Counted from the stretch's first letter, positions 16,819 to 26,023 are shown. The stretch is 64,000 nt of DNA from Curvibacter cyanobacteriorum (GCF_028649475.1 NZ_JAQSIP010000003.1:620001-684000); one strand, 5' to 3'. Notes: generated from the letters alone by a model not told the origin. Translations and numbers: made by a program.

Positions 16819-19800
16819 CGCTGCCCGAACCGATGGATCTGCTGCCGTGTGCGGTGCTGTTCACCGACCCGTCGGGGCGCCTGCTGGCCCTCAATGCGAC
16901 GTCGCTGCGCTGGGTGGGTGGGGCCACCGAGGACTGGATCGGTCAGTCCATCGAGGCCTGGCTGCCGCCCGCCAGCCGCATTTTTTTGCAGACGCACATC
17001 TGGCCCACGTTGCTGCGCGAGGGGCGGCTGGAAGAGGTGCACCTGCAGATCTGGGGCCAGGACCGAGCCCGCCTGCCGGTGCTGCTCAATTGCCATGAAG
17101 TCCAGTGGGCGGGGGAGCGGGCCTTTGCCTGGAGCTTTTTTGTCGTCCACAAGCGCCACCTCTTTGAGGCCGAGCTGGTGGCCCAGCGCAACCTGGCCGA
17201 GACCGCCAACCAGGCCCTGAGCGAGAGCCAGCGTTTCATCCGAGGCATCACCGACGCCATCCCCGGCATGGTCGCGTACTGGGACCGCGAACAGCGCTGC
17301 CGCTTTGCCAACCAGGCCTACCACCAGTGGTTCAAGCGGGCCCCCGAAGACATCGTCGGCATGACGCTGCGGGCCTTGTTGGGCGAGGCCGTTTATGCGC
17401 TCAACGAACCCCACATCCGCGCCGTGCTGCAGGGGCAGGAGCAGCAGTTTGAGCGCGTGTTGACGCGCCCGGACGGGCGCATCAGCCACACCTGGGCGCA
17501 CTACGTGCCCGACATCGCTGACGGCGAGGTGCGCGGCTTCTTTGCCAATGTCACCGATGTCACGGCGCTCAAAGCCACCCAGCTGGCGCTGGACCAGGCG
17601 CAACGTCTGGGGCAGATCGGCAGCTGGAGCTGGCAGTCCGAGGGGGCGGTGACGGTCTGGTCAAAACAGATGTACGCCCTGTTGGGCCTCAACCCCGAAG
17701 ACCCGCCCCCCAGCTTCGCGGAGCAGGCGCGTTACCTGGGCGAGGCGGACTATGCGCGCCTGCGGGCCCAGGCCGAGTGGGCCCTGCGCACCGGTGCCCC
17801 CTATGCGATCGAGCTGCGCTACCGGCGCCCCGACGGCCAGTGGGGCTGGCTGGAGGCCCGAGGTGAGGTGGCGCGGGACGCCGCGGGCGCGGTCAGTGGC
17901 CTGCGCGGCACGATCCAGGACATCACCGAGCAGCGGGCCCAGAAGCAGGCCCTGGAGTGGGCCCAGGACCGGCTGCGCAGGATGTACGAGACGACGCCGG
18001 CGATGCTGCACTCGATCGACCCGCAGGGCCATTTGCTGCACGTCAGCGACGCCTGGCTGGCCTGCCTGGGGTATGAGCGCCACGAGGTCATTGGGCGCTT
18101 GTCCTCCGACTTCCTGACCGAGGAATCCCGGCGCCGGGCCCAGGAAGAGGTGCTGCCCCGCTTTTTTGAGATCGGGCGCTGCGATGCGGTGCCCTACCAG
18201 ATGCTGACCCGCGAGGGCCGGGTGATCGATGTGCTGCTGTCGGCCATCCTGGAGCGCGACGAGCAGGGCCGCCCGGTGCGCAGCCTGTCGGTCAGCGAGG
18301 ACGTCACCTTGCGCCGCCAGGCCGAGCGCGAACTGGCGCGCGAGCACGCGCGCATGCGCAACCTCATCGAGGGCACCAACGCGGGCACCTGGGAGTGGAA
18401 CGTGCAGACCGGCGAGGTCATCGTGAACCCCCGCTGGGCCGCCATCCTGGGCTGGACGCTGGACGAACTGGGCACCGTGACCAACCAGTTCCGCGCCGAG
18501 ATCGCCCACCCCGACGAGTTGGCCGCGACCCAGCAGCGCCTGCGTGAGCACTTTGCCGGACGCACCGAGGCCTATGTGGCGGAGTTGCGCCTGCGCCACC
18601 GCGACGGCCACTGGGTCTGGGTGGAGGACCGGGGCCGCCTGATCACCCGCACCGCCGAAGGCAAGCCCGAGTGGGTCTACGGCATCCACATCGACATCAG
18701 CGAACGCAAGCAGCGCGACGAAGCCTTGCTGCGCCTGAGCGCTGAGCTGGCGCAGCAGCACGAGCTGATGCGCGTGACCCTGCAGTCGATTGGCGACGCC
18801 GTCATCACCACCGATGCGCAGGGCCGCGTCACCTGGCTCAACCCGGTGGCCGAGCGCATGACCGGCTGGCCCACCGCCGAGGCCCAGGGCCAGCTGCTGC
18901 CGCAGGTGTTCCAGATCGTCCACGAGGAAACCCGCGAGGTGGCACCGAACCCGGTCGCGGCCTGCCTGGCGATGGGCCAGATGGTGGGCCTGGCCGACCA
19001 GACCGTGCTGATCTCGCGCGATGGCGCCGAGTACGGCATCCAGGACTCGGCCGCCCCCATCCTCGGCCCGCAGGGCGACATGCTGGGCGTGGTGCTGGTG
19101 TTCCACGACGTGAGCGAGCAACGCCGCCTCAGCGGCGAGATGACCTACCGCGCCACCCACGACGCCCTGACCGGCCTGATCAACCGCGGAGAGTTCGAGC
19201 TGCGCCTGCTGCGCACCCTGCGCCAGGCGCAGGAGCAGCACAGCCAGCATGTCCTGCTGTACATCGACCTGGACCAGTTCAAGCTGGTCAACGACGCCTG
19301 CGGGCATGCCATCGGTGACCAGTTGCTGATGCAGGTGGGCAAGCTGCTGGGGGACTCGATCCGGGCGCGTGACACGCTGGCCCGCCTGGGCGGTGACGAG
19401 TTCGCGATCATCCTTGAACACTGCACGGCGGAGCAGGCGCAGCGCATCGCCCAGAAGATCTGCGACCGCATGGAGGACTTCCGTTTCGTGCACGAGGAGC
19501 AGCGGTTTCGCATCGGCACCAGCATCGGCCTGGTGCCCATCGACCAGCGCTGGGCCAGTGTGTCGGCCTTGCAGCAGGCGGCCGACACCTCCTGCTACGC
19601 CGCCAAGGAGGCCGGTCGCAACCGCGTGCACCTGTGGTTTGACACCGACGAAGCCATGCAGGCCCGCCACCACGAGGTGCAGTGGACCTCGCGCATCGAG
19701 CGCGCGCTGGACCAGCGTGGTTTCGAGCTGTTTGCGCAGCGCATCCAGCCGCTGAAGGCGGCCTCGGGCGGGGTGCATGCCGAGGTCCTGCTGCGCCTGC

Positions 19801-20447
19801 GTCACGACGATGGCAGCCTGGTGCAGCCCGGGGCGTTTCTGCCGGCGGCCGAGCGCTTTCACCTGGCGTCGCGCGTGGACCGCTGGGTGCTGCGCCATGC
19901 CATCGACTGGCTGCGCGGCCTGCCGGTGCCCAACGGCCTCCACACCTTGAGCGTCAACCTGTCGGGTCAGTCGGTGGGCGACCGGGCCTTCCATGCCTGG
20001 GCCGTCGACTTGCTGGCTTCGGCTGGTCAGGCGCTGTGTGCGCAGTTGTGCCTGGAAATTACCGAGACGGTGGCGGTCACCAACCTGGCCGATGCCGCCA
20101 TCTTCATCGAGCAGGTGCGCAAGACCGGGGTGCGCGTGGCGCTCGATGACTTTGGGGCCGGGGCGTCCTCGTTCGGCTACCTCAAGGCCTTGCCAGTGGA
20201 CTGCCTGAAGATCGACGGCCAGTTCATCCGCAACCTGGTCACCGACGCGCTGGACGACGCGGCGGTGCGCTGCTTCACCGATGTGGCCCGGCTGTTGCAG
20301 ATCCAGGTGGTGGCCGAGTTTGTGGACAACGACGAGGTGTTGCAGCGCCTGCGCGCCATCGGCGTCGACTACGCCCAGGGCTACCTGTTGCACCTGCCCG
20401 AGCCCATCGACGCCCTGCGCAGCGCCGTCTGGCCCGCCCCCGCCTGA
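16815..20447 (+). CDS. multi-PAS GGDEF/EAL c-di-GMP signalling protein
   Basis: A 1210-residue soluble protein has about six PAS units (roughly 5-125, 135-253, 258-378, 382-505, 508-640, 645-770; several end with PAC motifs such as WVYGIHIDISERK). A GGDEF domain follows (about 780-935, GGDEF at 859-863) and then an EAL-type domain (about 945-1205). The signature EAL reads EVL (990-992), but the other phosphodiesterase residues look kept: an Asn in NLSGQ, ITET, DDFG, KIDG, AEFV and QGY. It may both make and degrade c-di-GMP. No membrane helices are apparent. Its start overlaps the RsbQ-type hydrolase gene by four bases, so a PAS domain is the likely receiver of the hydrolase product. Confidence 0.93.
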   Translation: MTLPEPMDLLPCAVLFTDPSGRLLALNATSLRWVGGATEDWIGQSIEAWLPPASRIFLQTHIWPTLLREGRLEEVHLQIWGQDRARLPVLLNCHEVQWAGERAFAWSFFVVHKRHLFEAELVAQRNLAETANQALSESQRFIRGITDAIPGMVAYWDREQRCRFANQAYHQWFKRAPEDIVGMTLRALLGEAVYALNEPHIRAVLQGQEQQFERVLTRPDGRISHTWAHYVPDIADGEVRGFFANVTDVTALKATQLALDQAQRLGQIGSWSWQSEGAVTVWSKQMYALLGLNPEDPPPSFAEQARYLGEADYARLRAQAEWALRTGAPYAIELRYRRPDGQWGWLEARGEVARDAAGAVSGLRGTIQDITEQRAQKQALEWAQDRLRRMYETTPAMLHSIDPQGHLLHVSDAWLACLGYERHEVIGRLSSDFLTEESRRRAQEEVLPRFFEIGRCDAVPYQMLTREGRVIDVLLSAILERDEQGRPVRSLSVSEDVTLRRQAERELAREHARMRNLIEGTNAGTWEWNVQTGEVIVNPRWAAILGWTLDELGTVTNQFRAEIAHPDELAATQQRLREHFAGRTEAYVAELRLRHRDGHWVWVEDRGRLITRTAEGKPEWVYGIHIDISERKQRDEALLRLSAELAQQHELMRVTLQSIGDAVITTDAQGRVTWLNPVAERMTGWPTAEAQGQLLPQVFQIVHEETREVAPNPVAACLAMGQMVGLADQTVLISRDGAEYGIQDSAAPILGPQGDMLGVVLVFHDVSEQRRLSGEMTYRATHDALTGLINRGEFELRLLRTLRQAQEQHSQHVLLYIDLDQFKLVNDACGHAIGDQLLMQVGKLLGDSIRARDTLARLGGDEFAIILEHCTAEQAQRIAQKICDRMEDFRFVHEEQRFRIGTSIGLVPIDQRWASVSALQQAADTSCYAAKEAGRNRVHLWFDTDEAMQARHHEVQWTSRIERALDQRGFELFAQRIQPLKAASGGVHAEVLLRLRHDDGSLVQPGAFLPAAERFHLASRVDRWVLRHAIDWLRGLPVPNGLHTLSVNLSGQSVGDRAFHAWAVDLLASAGQALCAQLCLEITETVAVTNLADAAIFIEQVRKTGVRVALDDFGAGASSFGYLKALPVDCLKIDGQFIRNLVTDALDDAAVRCFTDVARLLQIQVVAEFVDNDEVLQRLRAIGVDYAQGYLLHLPEPIDALRSAVWPAPA

Positions 20448-20490
20448 GGCGCGCCGGCTGCGCCCGTCGAGGGGCGCCGGGCGGGCGGCC

Positions 20491-21384
20491 TCAGAACGGG
20501 ACCTGGTCGGTGGGGTATTTCCAGAAGTCGCGCAGCAGGTAGCTCATGGGCAGGTTCAGGGCCGCGTTGGCGGGCGGGATGGGGCGCATGAACCAGCGCT
20601 CGTAAATGGGGTGGATTTCGCGGCTGGTGATCAGGCGCTTCATCTCCTCGTCCACCACCTGCTTGAGCGCGGTGTCGCCCTTGGGCAGCATGATGGCCAA
20701 TGGCTCGGTCGTCAGGTAGCGGCCCACCACCTTCAGGTCGGCGGGGCTGGGGCTGCTGGCGATCAGGCCGTAGAGCAGCACGTCGTCCATCACAAAGGCC
20801 TCGGCCTGACCGTCGAGGACCTGCTTCAGGGCCTGCTGGTGGTCGCTGGCCTCGCTGAGGTTGAGCTTCATCAGGTGCTGCCGGTTGAGCTGGTCCACCA
20901 CCTTCAGCGGGGTGGTGCCACGGGTCGACACCACGGTCTTGCCGGACAGGTCCTCGAGCCGGGTGGCCGGGTTGTTGGCCCGCACCAGCAGGCGCGCACC
21001 GGCGATGAAGTGCGGCACCGTGAAGGCCACCTTTTCGCGCCGCTCGGCGTTGTTGGTGGTGGAGCCGCATTCCAGGTCGGCGCGGCCTTGTTCGATGGCG
21101 GCGAGCCGGTCGCTGGCCTTGACCGGCAGGTAGTCGATGCCCAGTTCGCGCACGCCCGCCTTCTTGCGGATCACCTCGGCCAGGCGCAGGCACAGGTCCA
21201 TCGCGTAGCCGACCGGGCGCCCCTGGGCGTCGAGGTAGGAGAACGGGATCGACGACTCGCGGTGCGCCAGCACCAGGCGCCCCCCGGACTTGATGCGGTC
21301 CAGCACCCCTTGCGCGGGCGCCGGCAGCGCGACACAGGCCAAAAGCAGGGCGGCGACAAGGCCAGGCAGGCGGTGACTGGGCAT
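20491..21384 (-). CDS. periplasmic amino-acid-binding protein of an ABC transporter
   Basis: The 297-residue precursor has a signal peptide (HRLPGLVAALLLACVALPAPAQG, cleaved near residue 25) and a type II periplasmic-binding fold of family 3: ESSIPFSYLDAQGRPVGYAMDLC, the LECGSTTNNAERREKVAFT loop and MDDVLLYGLIA. These features resemble glutamate/aspartate-binding GltI/DEBP. It would capture an amino acid in the periplasm. No permease or ATPase genes lie beside it, so it is an orphan here. The ATG at 21384 begins the signal peptide; an upstream in-frame ATG at 21435 would add 17 residues and is less likely. A palindrome at 21440-21458 lies just upstream. Confidence 0.87.
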   Translation of the reverse strand: MPSHRLPGLVAALLLACVALPAPAQGVLDRIKSGGRLVLAHRESSIPFSYLDAQGRPVGYAMDLCLRLAEVIRKKAGVRELGIDYLPVKASDRLAAIEQGRADLECGSTTNNAERREKVAFTVPHFIAGARLLVRANNPATRLEDLSGKTVVSTRGTTPLKVVDQLNRQHLMKLNLSEASDHQQALKQVLDGQAEAFVMDDVLLYGLIASSPSPADLKVVGRYLTTEPLAIMLPKGDTALKQVVDEEMKRLITSREIHPIYERWFMRPIPPANAALNLPMSYLLRDFWKYPTDQVPF

Positions 21385-21439
21385 GGGGTCGGGGCGGGCC
21401 GGGTGGGCCCTGGGGGTGTTGATTGGTATTGGCATTTAT

Positions 21440-21458
21440 ATCAAAAATTTCATTTGAT
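21440..21458. promoter_or_regulatory. AT-rich promoter region with an ATCAAA-N7-TTTGAT palindrome
   Basis: An inverted repeat with perfect six-base arms and a seven-base spacer lies in a short AT-rich island between the binding-protein gene and kdpE, in a GC-rich surround. Read on the minus strand, GATATAAAT next to it could serve as a -10 element for the binding-protein gene. Arms of this sequence are not an FNR box (spacer and arm differ). The regulator is unknown. Confidence 0.4.
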
Positions 21459-21547
21459 AACGCTGTGCCAGGTCATCCCGAGGGCCCGGGCTGTGCACCG
21501 ACTGACCCACCGCCGGCCCGACCTGGGGCGGACGGGCCGGCGCGGGT

Positions 21548-22261
21548 TCAGGCCTCGACCTGCAGCCGGTAGCCGACGGCGGTCTCGGTCAGCAGGTGGC
21601 GGGGTTGGGCCGGATCCTGCTCCAGCTTCTGTCGCAGGTGGCCCATGTAGATGCGCAGGTAGTGGTTTTGATCGGCGTGGCTGGCGCCCCACACCTCGCG
21701 CAGCAGCTGGCGGTGCGTCAGCACCCGCCCGGCGTGGCTGACCAGCACACTCAGCAGGCGGTATTCGATCGGTGTCAGGTGCACCCGCTGACCATCACGG
21801 CGCACCAGGCGCGCCACCCGGTCCAGCTCCACCTGGCCAAAGCGGAACACCGGGTCCTGCCCCTCGCTGCGGGCCGCGCCCTCGGCGACCGCTGTGCGTG
21901 GCCGGCGCAGGTTGGCGCGCACCCGGGCCATCAACTCGCCCACGCCGAAGGGCTTGGCCAGGTAGTCGTCGGCGCCGGCGTCGAGGGCGGCAATCTTGTC
22001 GGCCTCGTCGCTGCGTGCCGACAGCACCACGATGGCCACCTGGCTCCAACTGCGCACATCGCGGATCAGGTCCAGCCCATCCCCATCGGGCAGGCCCAGG
22101 TCCAGCACGATCAGGTCGGGCTTGCGCGTGCCGGCCTCGATCAGGCCGCGCTGCACGCCGTCGGCCTCGTGCACCTGCCAGCCCTCGGCCTCCAGGGCCA
22201 CGCGCACGAAGCGCCGGATCTGCGGCTCGTCTTCAATCAGGATGGCAACGGGAGCGGACAT
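21548..22261 (-). CDS. kdpE: KdpE response regulator
   Basis: The 237-residue protein has an N-terminal receiver domain (ILIEDEPQIRRFVRVAL acidic pair, phospho-accepting Asp in LIVLDLGLPDGDG near residue 53, and K in YLAKPFG) and an OmpR/PhoB-type winged helix (LTPIEYRLLSVLVSHAGRVLTH to LLTETAVGYRL). The order and sequence match KdpE, which activates the kdp operon under K+ limitation or salt stress. It starts 58 bases after the end of kdpD. The open frame continues upstream over kdpD in another frame, but MSAPVAILIEDEP is the natural start. Confidence 0.95.
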   Translation of the reverse strand: MSAPVAILIEDEPQIRRFVRVALEAEGWQVHEADGVQRGLIEAGTRKPDLIVLDLGLPDGDGLDLIRDVRSWSQVAIVVLSARSDEADKIAALDAGADDYLAKPFGVGELMARVRANLRRPRTAVAEGAARSEGQDPVFRFGQVELDRVARLVRRDGQRVHLTPIEYRLLSVLVSHAGRVLTHRQLLREVWGASHADQNHYLRIYMGHLRQKLEQDPAQPRHLLTETAVGYRLQVEA

Positions 22262-22319
22262 GGTGGGGCACAGCCAGGCAGTGGGGAGGACAGCGGGTGG
22301 GTGGCGCGCGGCGGGCCGG

Positions 22320-25064
22320 TCATTCGCCCAGGTCCAGGGCGGGCGGCGCGCGGCGCGGCAGCCGCAGGGTGAATTCTGCACCCTGGGCGGGCGGGGCGAC
22401 GGTTTCGGCGCTGATCTGGCCCCGGTGGGCTTCGACGATGGCGCGCGCGATTGCCAGGCCCAGCCCCATGCCGGGGGTGGCCGACTCGCGCTCGCCGCGG
22501 GTGAAGGTCTCAAACAGCGCCGCACCGCGCAGCGCCGGTGGCAAGCCCGGTCCGTGGTCGCGCACCTGCAGCCACCAGCTGTCGTCGGTGACGCCCGAGT
22601 GGATCTCGATCGGGGGGCGCCCGTACTTGACCGCGTTCTCCAGCAGGTTCACCAGCACGCGTTCGATCAGGGTGGCATCAAACTCCACCAAGGGCAGCCC
22701 AGGCGCCAGCGTCACGCGCACCGGGCGCTCACCCAGGGCCGGTCGGGCCTGCCGGATCGCCGCGCCCACCACCTCTTCGACCGATTGCCAGTCGCTGCGC
22801 AGGTGCACGGCGCCGCTTTGCAGGCGCGCCATGTCCAGCAGGTTGCTGACCAGGGTGTGCAGTTGCCGGGCTTCTTCGGTCAGCGCTTGGGCCAGGCGGT
22901 CTTGTTCGGGGGCCAGCGCCGGTCGGCTGCTGCGCAGGGCGTCGGCCAGGCCGATCAAGGCCGTCAGGGGCGTGCGCACATCGTGCGAGATGGCGGCCAG
23001 CAAGGCGGCGCGCAGGCTCTCGGACTCCATCTGCACCACGGCTTGCTGGGCCACCTCGACGTAGTGCACGCGCTCCTGGGCAATCGCGATCTGGCGCGCC
23101 AGGGTGTCGAGTTGCTGCACCTGCTCGGGGATCAGCAGCCAGCGTGCCTGTGCCGGGCGCAGCGCCAGCACCCCGCGCACCCGCATCGGTGCCTTCAAGG
23201 GGCGGTAATGCCAGGGGTTGGCCGACAGGGTGTGGGTGGCCAGACCCGCCGCCTGCCCGTTGCGAAACGCCCAGTCGGCCACGCTGAGGTCGAAGCCAGG
23301 TGGCGCTGCCGGGGGCGCGCTGAGGCGGTCGTCGGCATCGCTGAGCAGGATGCGCACCTCGCCACCAAAGCTGGCCCGCACCGCGGCCTCCCCCATCTCG
23401 GCCACCTGCTGGCTTTGCAGGGCCGAGGACAGGTCGCGCGTCAGCTCGAACAAGGAGCGGGCGCGGCGTTCGCGCCCGCTCAGGATGCGGGCCTGAAAAC
23501 GCAGTCCAGCGGTCAGCTGCCCGGTCAGCAGCCCCACCGCCAGCATCACCGCAAAGGTCAGCAGGTACTGCACATCGCTGACCGCGAACGAGAAGCGCGG
23601 TGGCACAAAGAAAAAGTCAAACGCCGCCACGTTGAGCACCGCCGACAACGCCGCGGGCCCGCGCCCCAGCTTGACGGCCACCAGCACCACGCCCAGCAGG
23701 AACAGCATCACGATGTTGGCCAGGTCGAACCAGCCGATCAAGGGCGTGGCCAGCAAGGCGGTCAGCACCGACACGGCCATGGCGACGCCGTAGCGCCAGA
23801 CCAGCCGGGGGCGGCTGCTGGGCCACTCGTCCTCCAGCCCGCGGTTCAGCGCCCGGGGCAGCTGGCGCGAGGTGCTGGGTTGGCCCACCTCGACCAGGTC
23901 CAACTCGGGGGCGGCATGGGCCAGTCGCTGGGCCAGCCGCGGGCGCCAGAACGCCCGCCGCCACCGGGCCGTGCCTGCGCGGGCCCGCCCCAGCACCAGG
24001 GTGGCGCAGTTTTGTTGGCGCGCCAGGCGCAGCAACTCGGTGGCGATGTCGTCGCCGGTCAGCACCGAGGGGATGGCCCCCATTTCCTCGGCCAGTTGCA
24101 GCACGGCCAGGATGCGATCGCGCTCGGCCGAGGGCAGCCGCTGCAGGCGCGGTGTCTCCACATAGGCCACCAGCCAGCGCGCATTGAGCTGCCCGGCCAG
24201 GCGGGCCGCGGTGCGCACGGTGTGTTCGGCCCCGGGCTGCTCGCCCACGCCCACCAGCAGGGCCCCCGAGGTGTTCCAGACCGGCGTGGCGCCCGGCGAT
24301 TGCTCGACGCGGTACAGGCGCACATCGTCCTCCACGCGCTCGGCGGTGCGGCGCAGCGCGATCTCGCGCAGCGCCACCAGGTTGCCCTTGCGGAAGAAGT
24401 TCTGGGCTGCCCGTTCGGCCTGCGCCGGGCGGTACACCTTGCCGGCCTTCAAGCGGGCCAGCAGTTCGTCGGGGCTGACGTCGATGAGGATGATCTCGTC
24501 GGCCCGGTCCAGCACCGTGTCGGGCACGGTCTCCTGCACCCGCACCCCGGTGATGGCACCCACCGTGCCGTTCAGGCTCTCCAGGTGCTGCACATTGAGG
24601 GCCGTCCAGACCTCGATGCCGGCCTCGAGCAGCTCCAGCACGTCCTGCCAGCGCTTGGGGTGCCGGCTGCCGTCGACGTTGGTGTGGGCCAGTTCGTCCA
24701 CCAGCAGCACCTCGGGGTGGCGCGCCAGTGCCGCGTCGAGGTCGAACTCGGGCAGGCTGCGGTCGCGGTAGGGCACCGCCTTCTGCGGCAGCTGAGGCAG
24801 GTCGCCAAGCAAGGCCTGGGTGTCGGCGCGGCCATGGGTTTCGACCACGCCGATCAGCACGTCGCGCCCCGCAGCCCGCTCGCGCTGGGCCGCCGTGAGC
24901 ATGGCGCAGGTCTTGCCCACGCCCGCGCTGGCGCCAAAGTACAGGCGCAGCCGGCCCCGGCTGGCGCGGGCCTGTTCGTCACGCAGTTGGTCCAGCAGTT
25001 GGTCGGGGTCGGGGCGACCGTCAGGGGTGGGCGGCACGGGAGCGCTTTCAGATCGTGGCGGCAT
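22320..25064 (-). CDS. kdpD: KdpD osmosensitive K+ sensor kinase
   Basis: The 914-residue protein has all KdpD modules. There is a cytoplasmic KdpD domain with a Walker A motif (GASAGVGKT, 44-52) and LLVDELAHTN, and a Usp-like domain (about 255-375). Four clustered transmembrane helices follow (about 410-510), then a GAF-like domain (about 530-660), HisKA with AAISHDVRTPLT (His about 694), and HATPase with NLLENAVKYG, DHGPGLP and GMGLGLAIAR. It phosphorylates KdpE. It is encoded downstream of the structural genes on the same strand and separated from the preceding small unknown gene by 33 bases. Confidence 0.96.
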   Translation of the reverse strand: MPPRSESAPVPPTPDGRPDPDQLLDQLRDEQARASRGRLRLYFGASAGVGKTCAMLTAAQRERAAGRDVLIGVVETHGRADTQALLGDLPQLPQKAVPYRDRSLPEFDLDAALARHPEVLLVDELAHTNVDGSRHPKRWQDVLELLEAGIEVWTALNVQHLESLNGTVGAITGVRVQETVPDTVLDRADEIILIDVSPDELLARLKAGKVYRPAQAERAAQNFFRKGNLVALREIALRRTAERVEDDVRLYRVEQSPGATPVWNTSGALLVGVGEQPGAEHTVRTAARLAGQLNARWLVAYVETPRLQRLPSAERDRILAVLQLAEEMGAIPSVLTGDDIATELLRLARQQNCATLVLGRARAGTARWRRAFWRPRLAQRLAHAAPELDLVEVGQPSTSRQLPRALNRGLEDEWPSSRPRLVWRYGVAMAVSVLTALLATPLIGWFDLANIVMLFLLGVVLVAVKLGRGPAALSAVLNVAAFDFFFVPPRFSFAVSDVQYLLTFAVMLAVGLLTGQLTAGLRFQARILSGRERRARSLFELTRDLSSALQSQQVAEMGEAAVRASFGGEVRILLSDADDRLSAPPAAPPGFDLSVADWAFRNGQAAGLATHTLSANPWHYRPLKAPMRVRGVLALRPAQARWLLIPEQVQQLDTLARQIAIAQERVHYVEVAQQAVVQMESESLRAALLAAISHDVRTPLTALIGLADALRSSRPALAPEQDRLAQALTEEARQLHTLVSNLLDMARLQSGAVHLRSDWQSVEEVVGAAIRQARPALGERPVRVTLAPGLPLVEFDATLIERVLVNLLENAVKYGRPPIEIHSGVTDDSWWLQVRDHGPGLPPALRGAALFETFTRGERESATPGMGLGLAIARAIVEAHRGQISAETVAPPAQGAEFTLRLPRRAPPALDLGE

Positions 25065-25097
25065 TATGGTGCCGGGGCGGGCGGGGCGCGAACGGCC

Positions 25098-25421
25098 TCA
25101 CGCCCCGGGGCGTTGGGGGCGGGGCGCCCGCCGCGACCAGTGCTGGGGCCGGCCCCACTGGGCCTGCGGCAGCCAGGTCAGCAGCGCATCGACCACGCAA
25201 CCGTGTTGCTCCGCACTCAGCAGCACCTCGAACTCGACCTCGTGGCGCCAGGGGTGGGGGTGGCAGCGCAGCACCCCCGCCCGGGTGTGGCGGGCCAGCA
25301 CTTCGCGGGCCCGGCGCGCCTGGTCCATGGGCACGCGCAGGGGGATCACCCACCACTCGGTTCGGGTGGGGCGCAGGTCGGTGTTGGCACCAAACACCTC
25401 GGCATAGGCGGCATAGGCCAT
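25098..25421 (-). CDS. unknown protein encoded between kdpC and kdpD
   Basis: This is a 107-residue soluble protein. The N-terminal half (MAYAAYAEVFGANTDLRPTR, then EWWVIPLRVPMDQARRAREVLARH) and middle (GVLRCHPHPWRHEVEFEVLLS) suggest a small alpha/beta fold; the C-terminus is rich in Arg and Pro. GGAT/AGAG elements precede the ATG at 25421. It lies 17 bases after kdpC and 33 before kdpD in one polycistron, so it probably takes part in Kdp function or is simply carried along. No transmembrane helix. I do not recognise a family. Confidence 0.65.
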   Translation of the reverse strand: MAYAAYAEVFGANTDLRPTRTEWWVIPLRVPMDQARRAREVLARHTRAGVLRCHPHPWRHEVEFEVLLSAEQHGCVVDALLTWLPQAQWGRPQHWSRRAPRPQRPGA

Positions 25422-25438
25422 CGTGCAATCCTCTCTGC

Positions 25439-26023
25439 TCAACGGCGGGCATCGAGGGCCAGGTTCAGGGCCAGCACATGGACTTGGGCCTCGCCGAACC
25501 AGCCCCAGCGTGGGCGCTCGGTGTGCTGTTCGACCAGCGCTTGCAGCTCGGTCGGGTCCAGGCCCCGCGCCCGGGCCACGCGTGGCAATTGGTAGGCCGC
25601 GGCGGCCGGGCTGATGTGCGGGTCCAGGCCGCTGGCCGAGGCGGTGACCAGGTCCACCGGCACCGGGCCGGTCTGACCGGGGTCCGCGGCGCGCAGGGCG
25701 GCGATGCGGGCGCGCACCGCCTCGCTCAGTGCAGGGTTCAGCGGGCCCTGGTTGGGGCCGCCGGAGGCCGCGGCGTTGTAGGCCATCGGGGCCGTGGCCG
25801 AGGGGCGGCCCCAGAAGTGGCCGGGGTCCGAGAAAGGTTGACCGATCAGGTGCGAGCCGAGGGTCTGCCCCCCGTGCTGAATCAGCGAGCCCTGGGCTTG
25901 CGCGGGGAACAGCGCCTGGGCCAGGCCAGTCACGGCCAGTGGGTAGAGCCCGCCGGTGAGCAGGCTCAGACCGATCAAGGACACCAGCGCAGGGCGCCAC
26001 AAAGGAAGGAAGGACATCGACAT
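25439..26023 (-). CDS. kdpC: KdpC subunit of the K+-transporting ATPase
   Basis: A 194-residue protein has one N-terminal transmembrane helix (about 10-35: PALVSLIGLSLLTGGLYPLAVTG with a short flank) and a periplasmic domain with family motifs GSLIQHG, FSDPGHFWGRPSAT, YNAAASGGPNQGP, VTASASGLDPHISPAAA and VHVLALNLAL. KdpC stabilises the KdpA-KdpB complex. Two in-frame ATGs (26023 and 26017) precede the helix; a farther one at 26050 is less likely. Confidence 0.95.
   Translation of the reverse strand: MSMSFLPLWRPALVSLIGLSLLTGGLYPLAVTGLAQALFPAQAQGSLIQHGGQTLGSHLIGQPFSDPGHFWGRPSATAPMAYNAAASGGPNQGPLNPALSEAVRARIAALRAADPGQTGPVPVDLVTASASGLDPHISPAAAAYQLPRVARARGLDPTELQALVEQHTERPRWGWFGEAQVHVLALNLALDARR

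Noticed and set aside
17661-20393. Long minus-strand open frame opposite the PAS-GGDEF-EAL gene
   Set aside because: Composition (His/Gln/Ala/Gly-rich, no domains) shows it is a shadow of the real gene.
21996-25595. Plus-strand open frame of about 1199 residues opposite kdpD
   Set aside because: It has no recognisable domain, while the minus strand encodes a complete KdpD.
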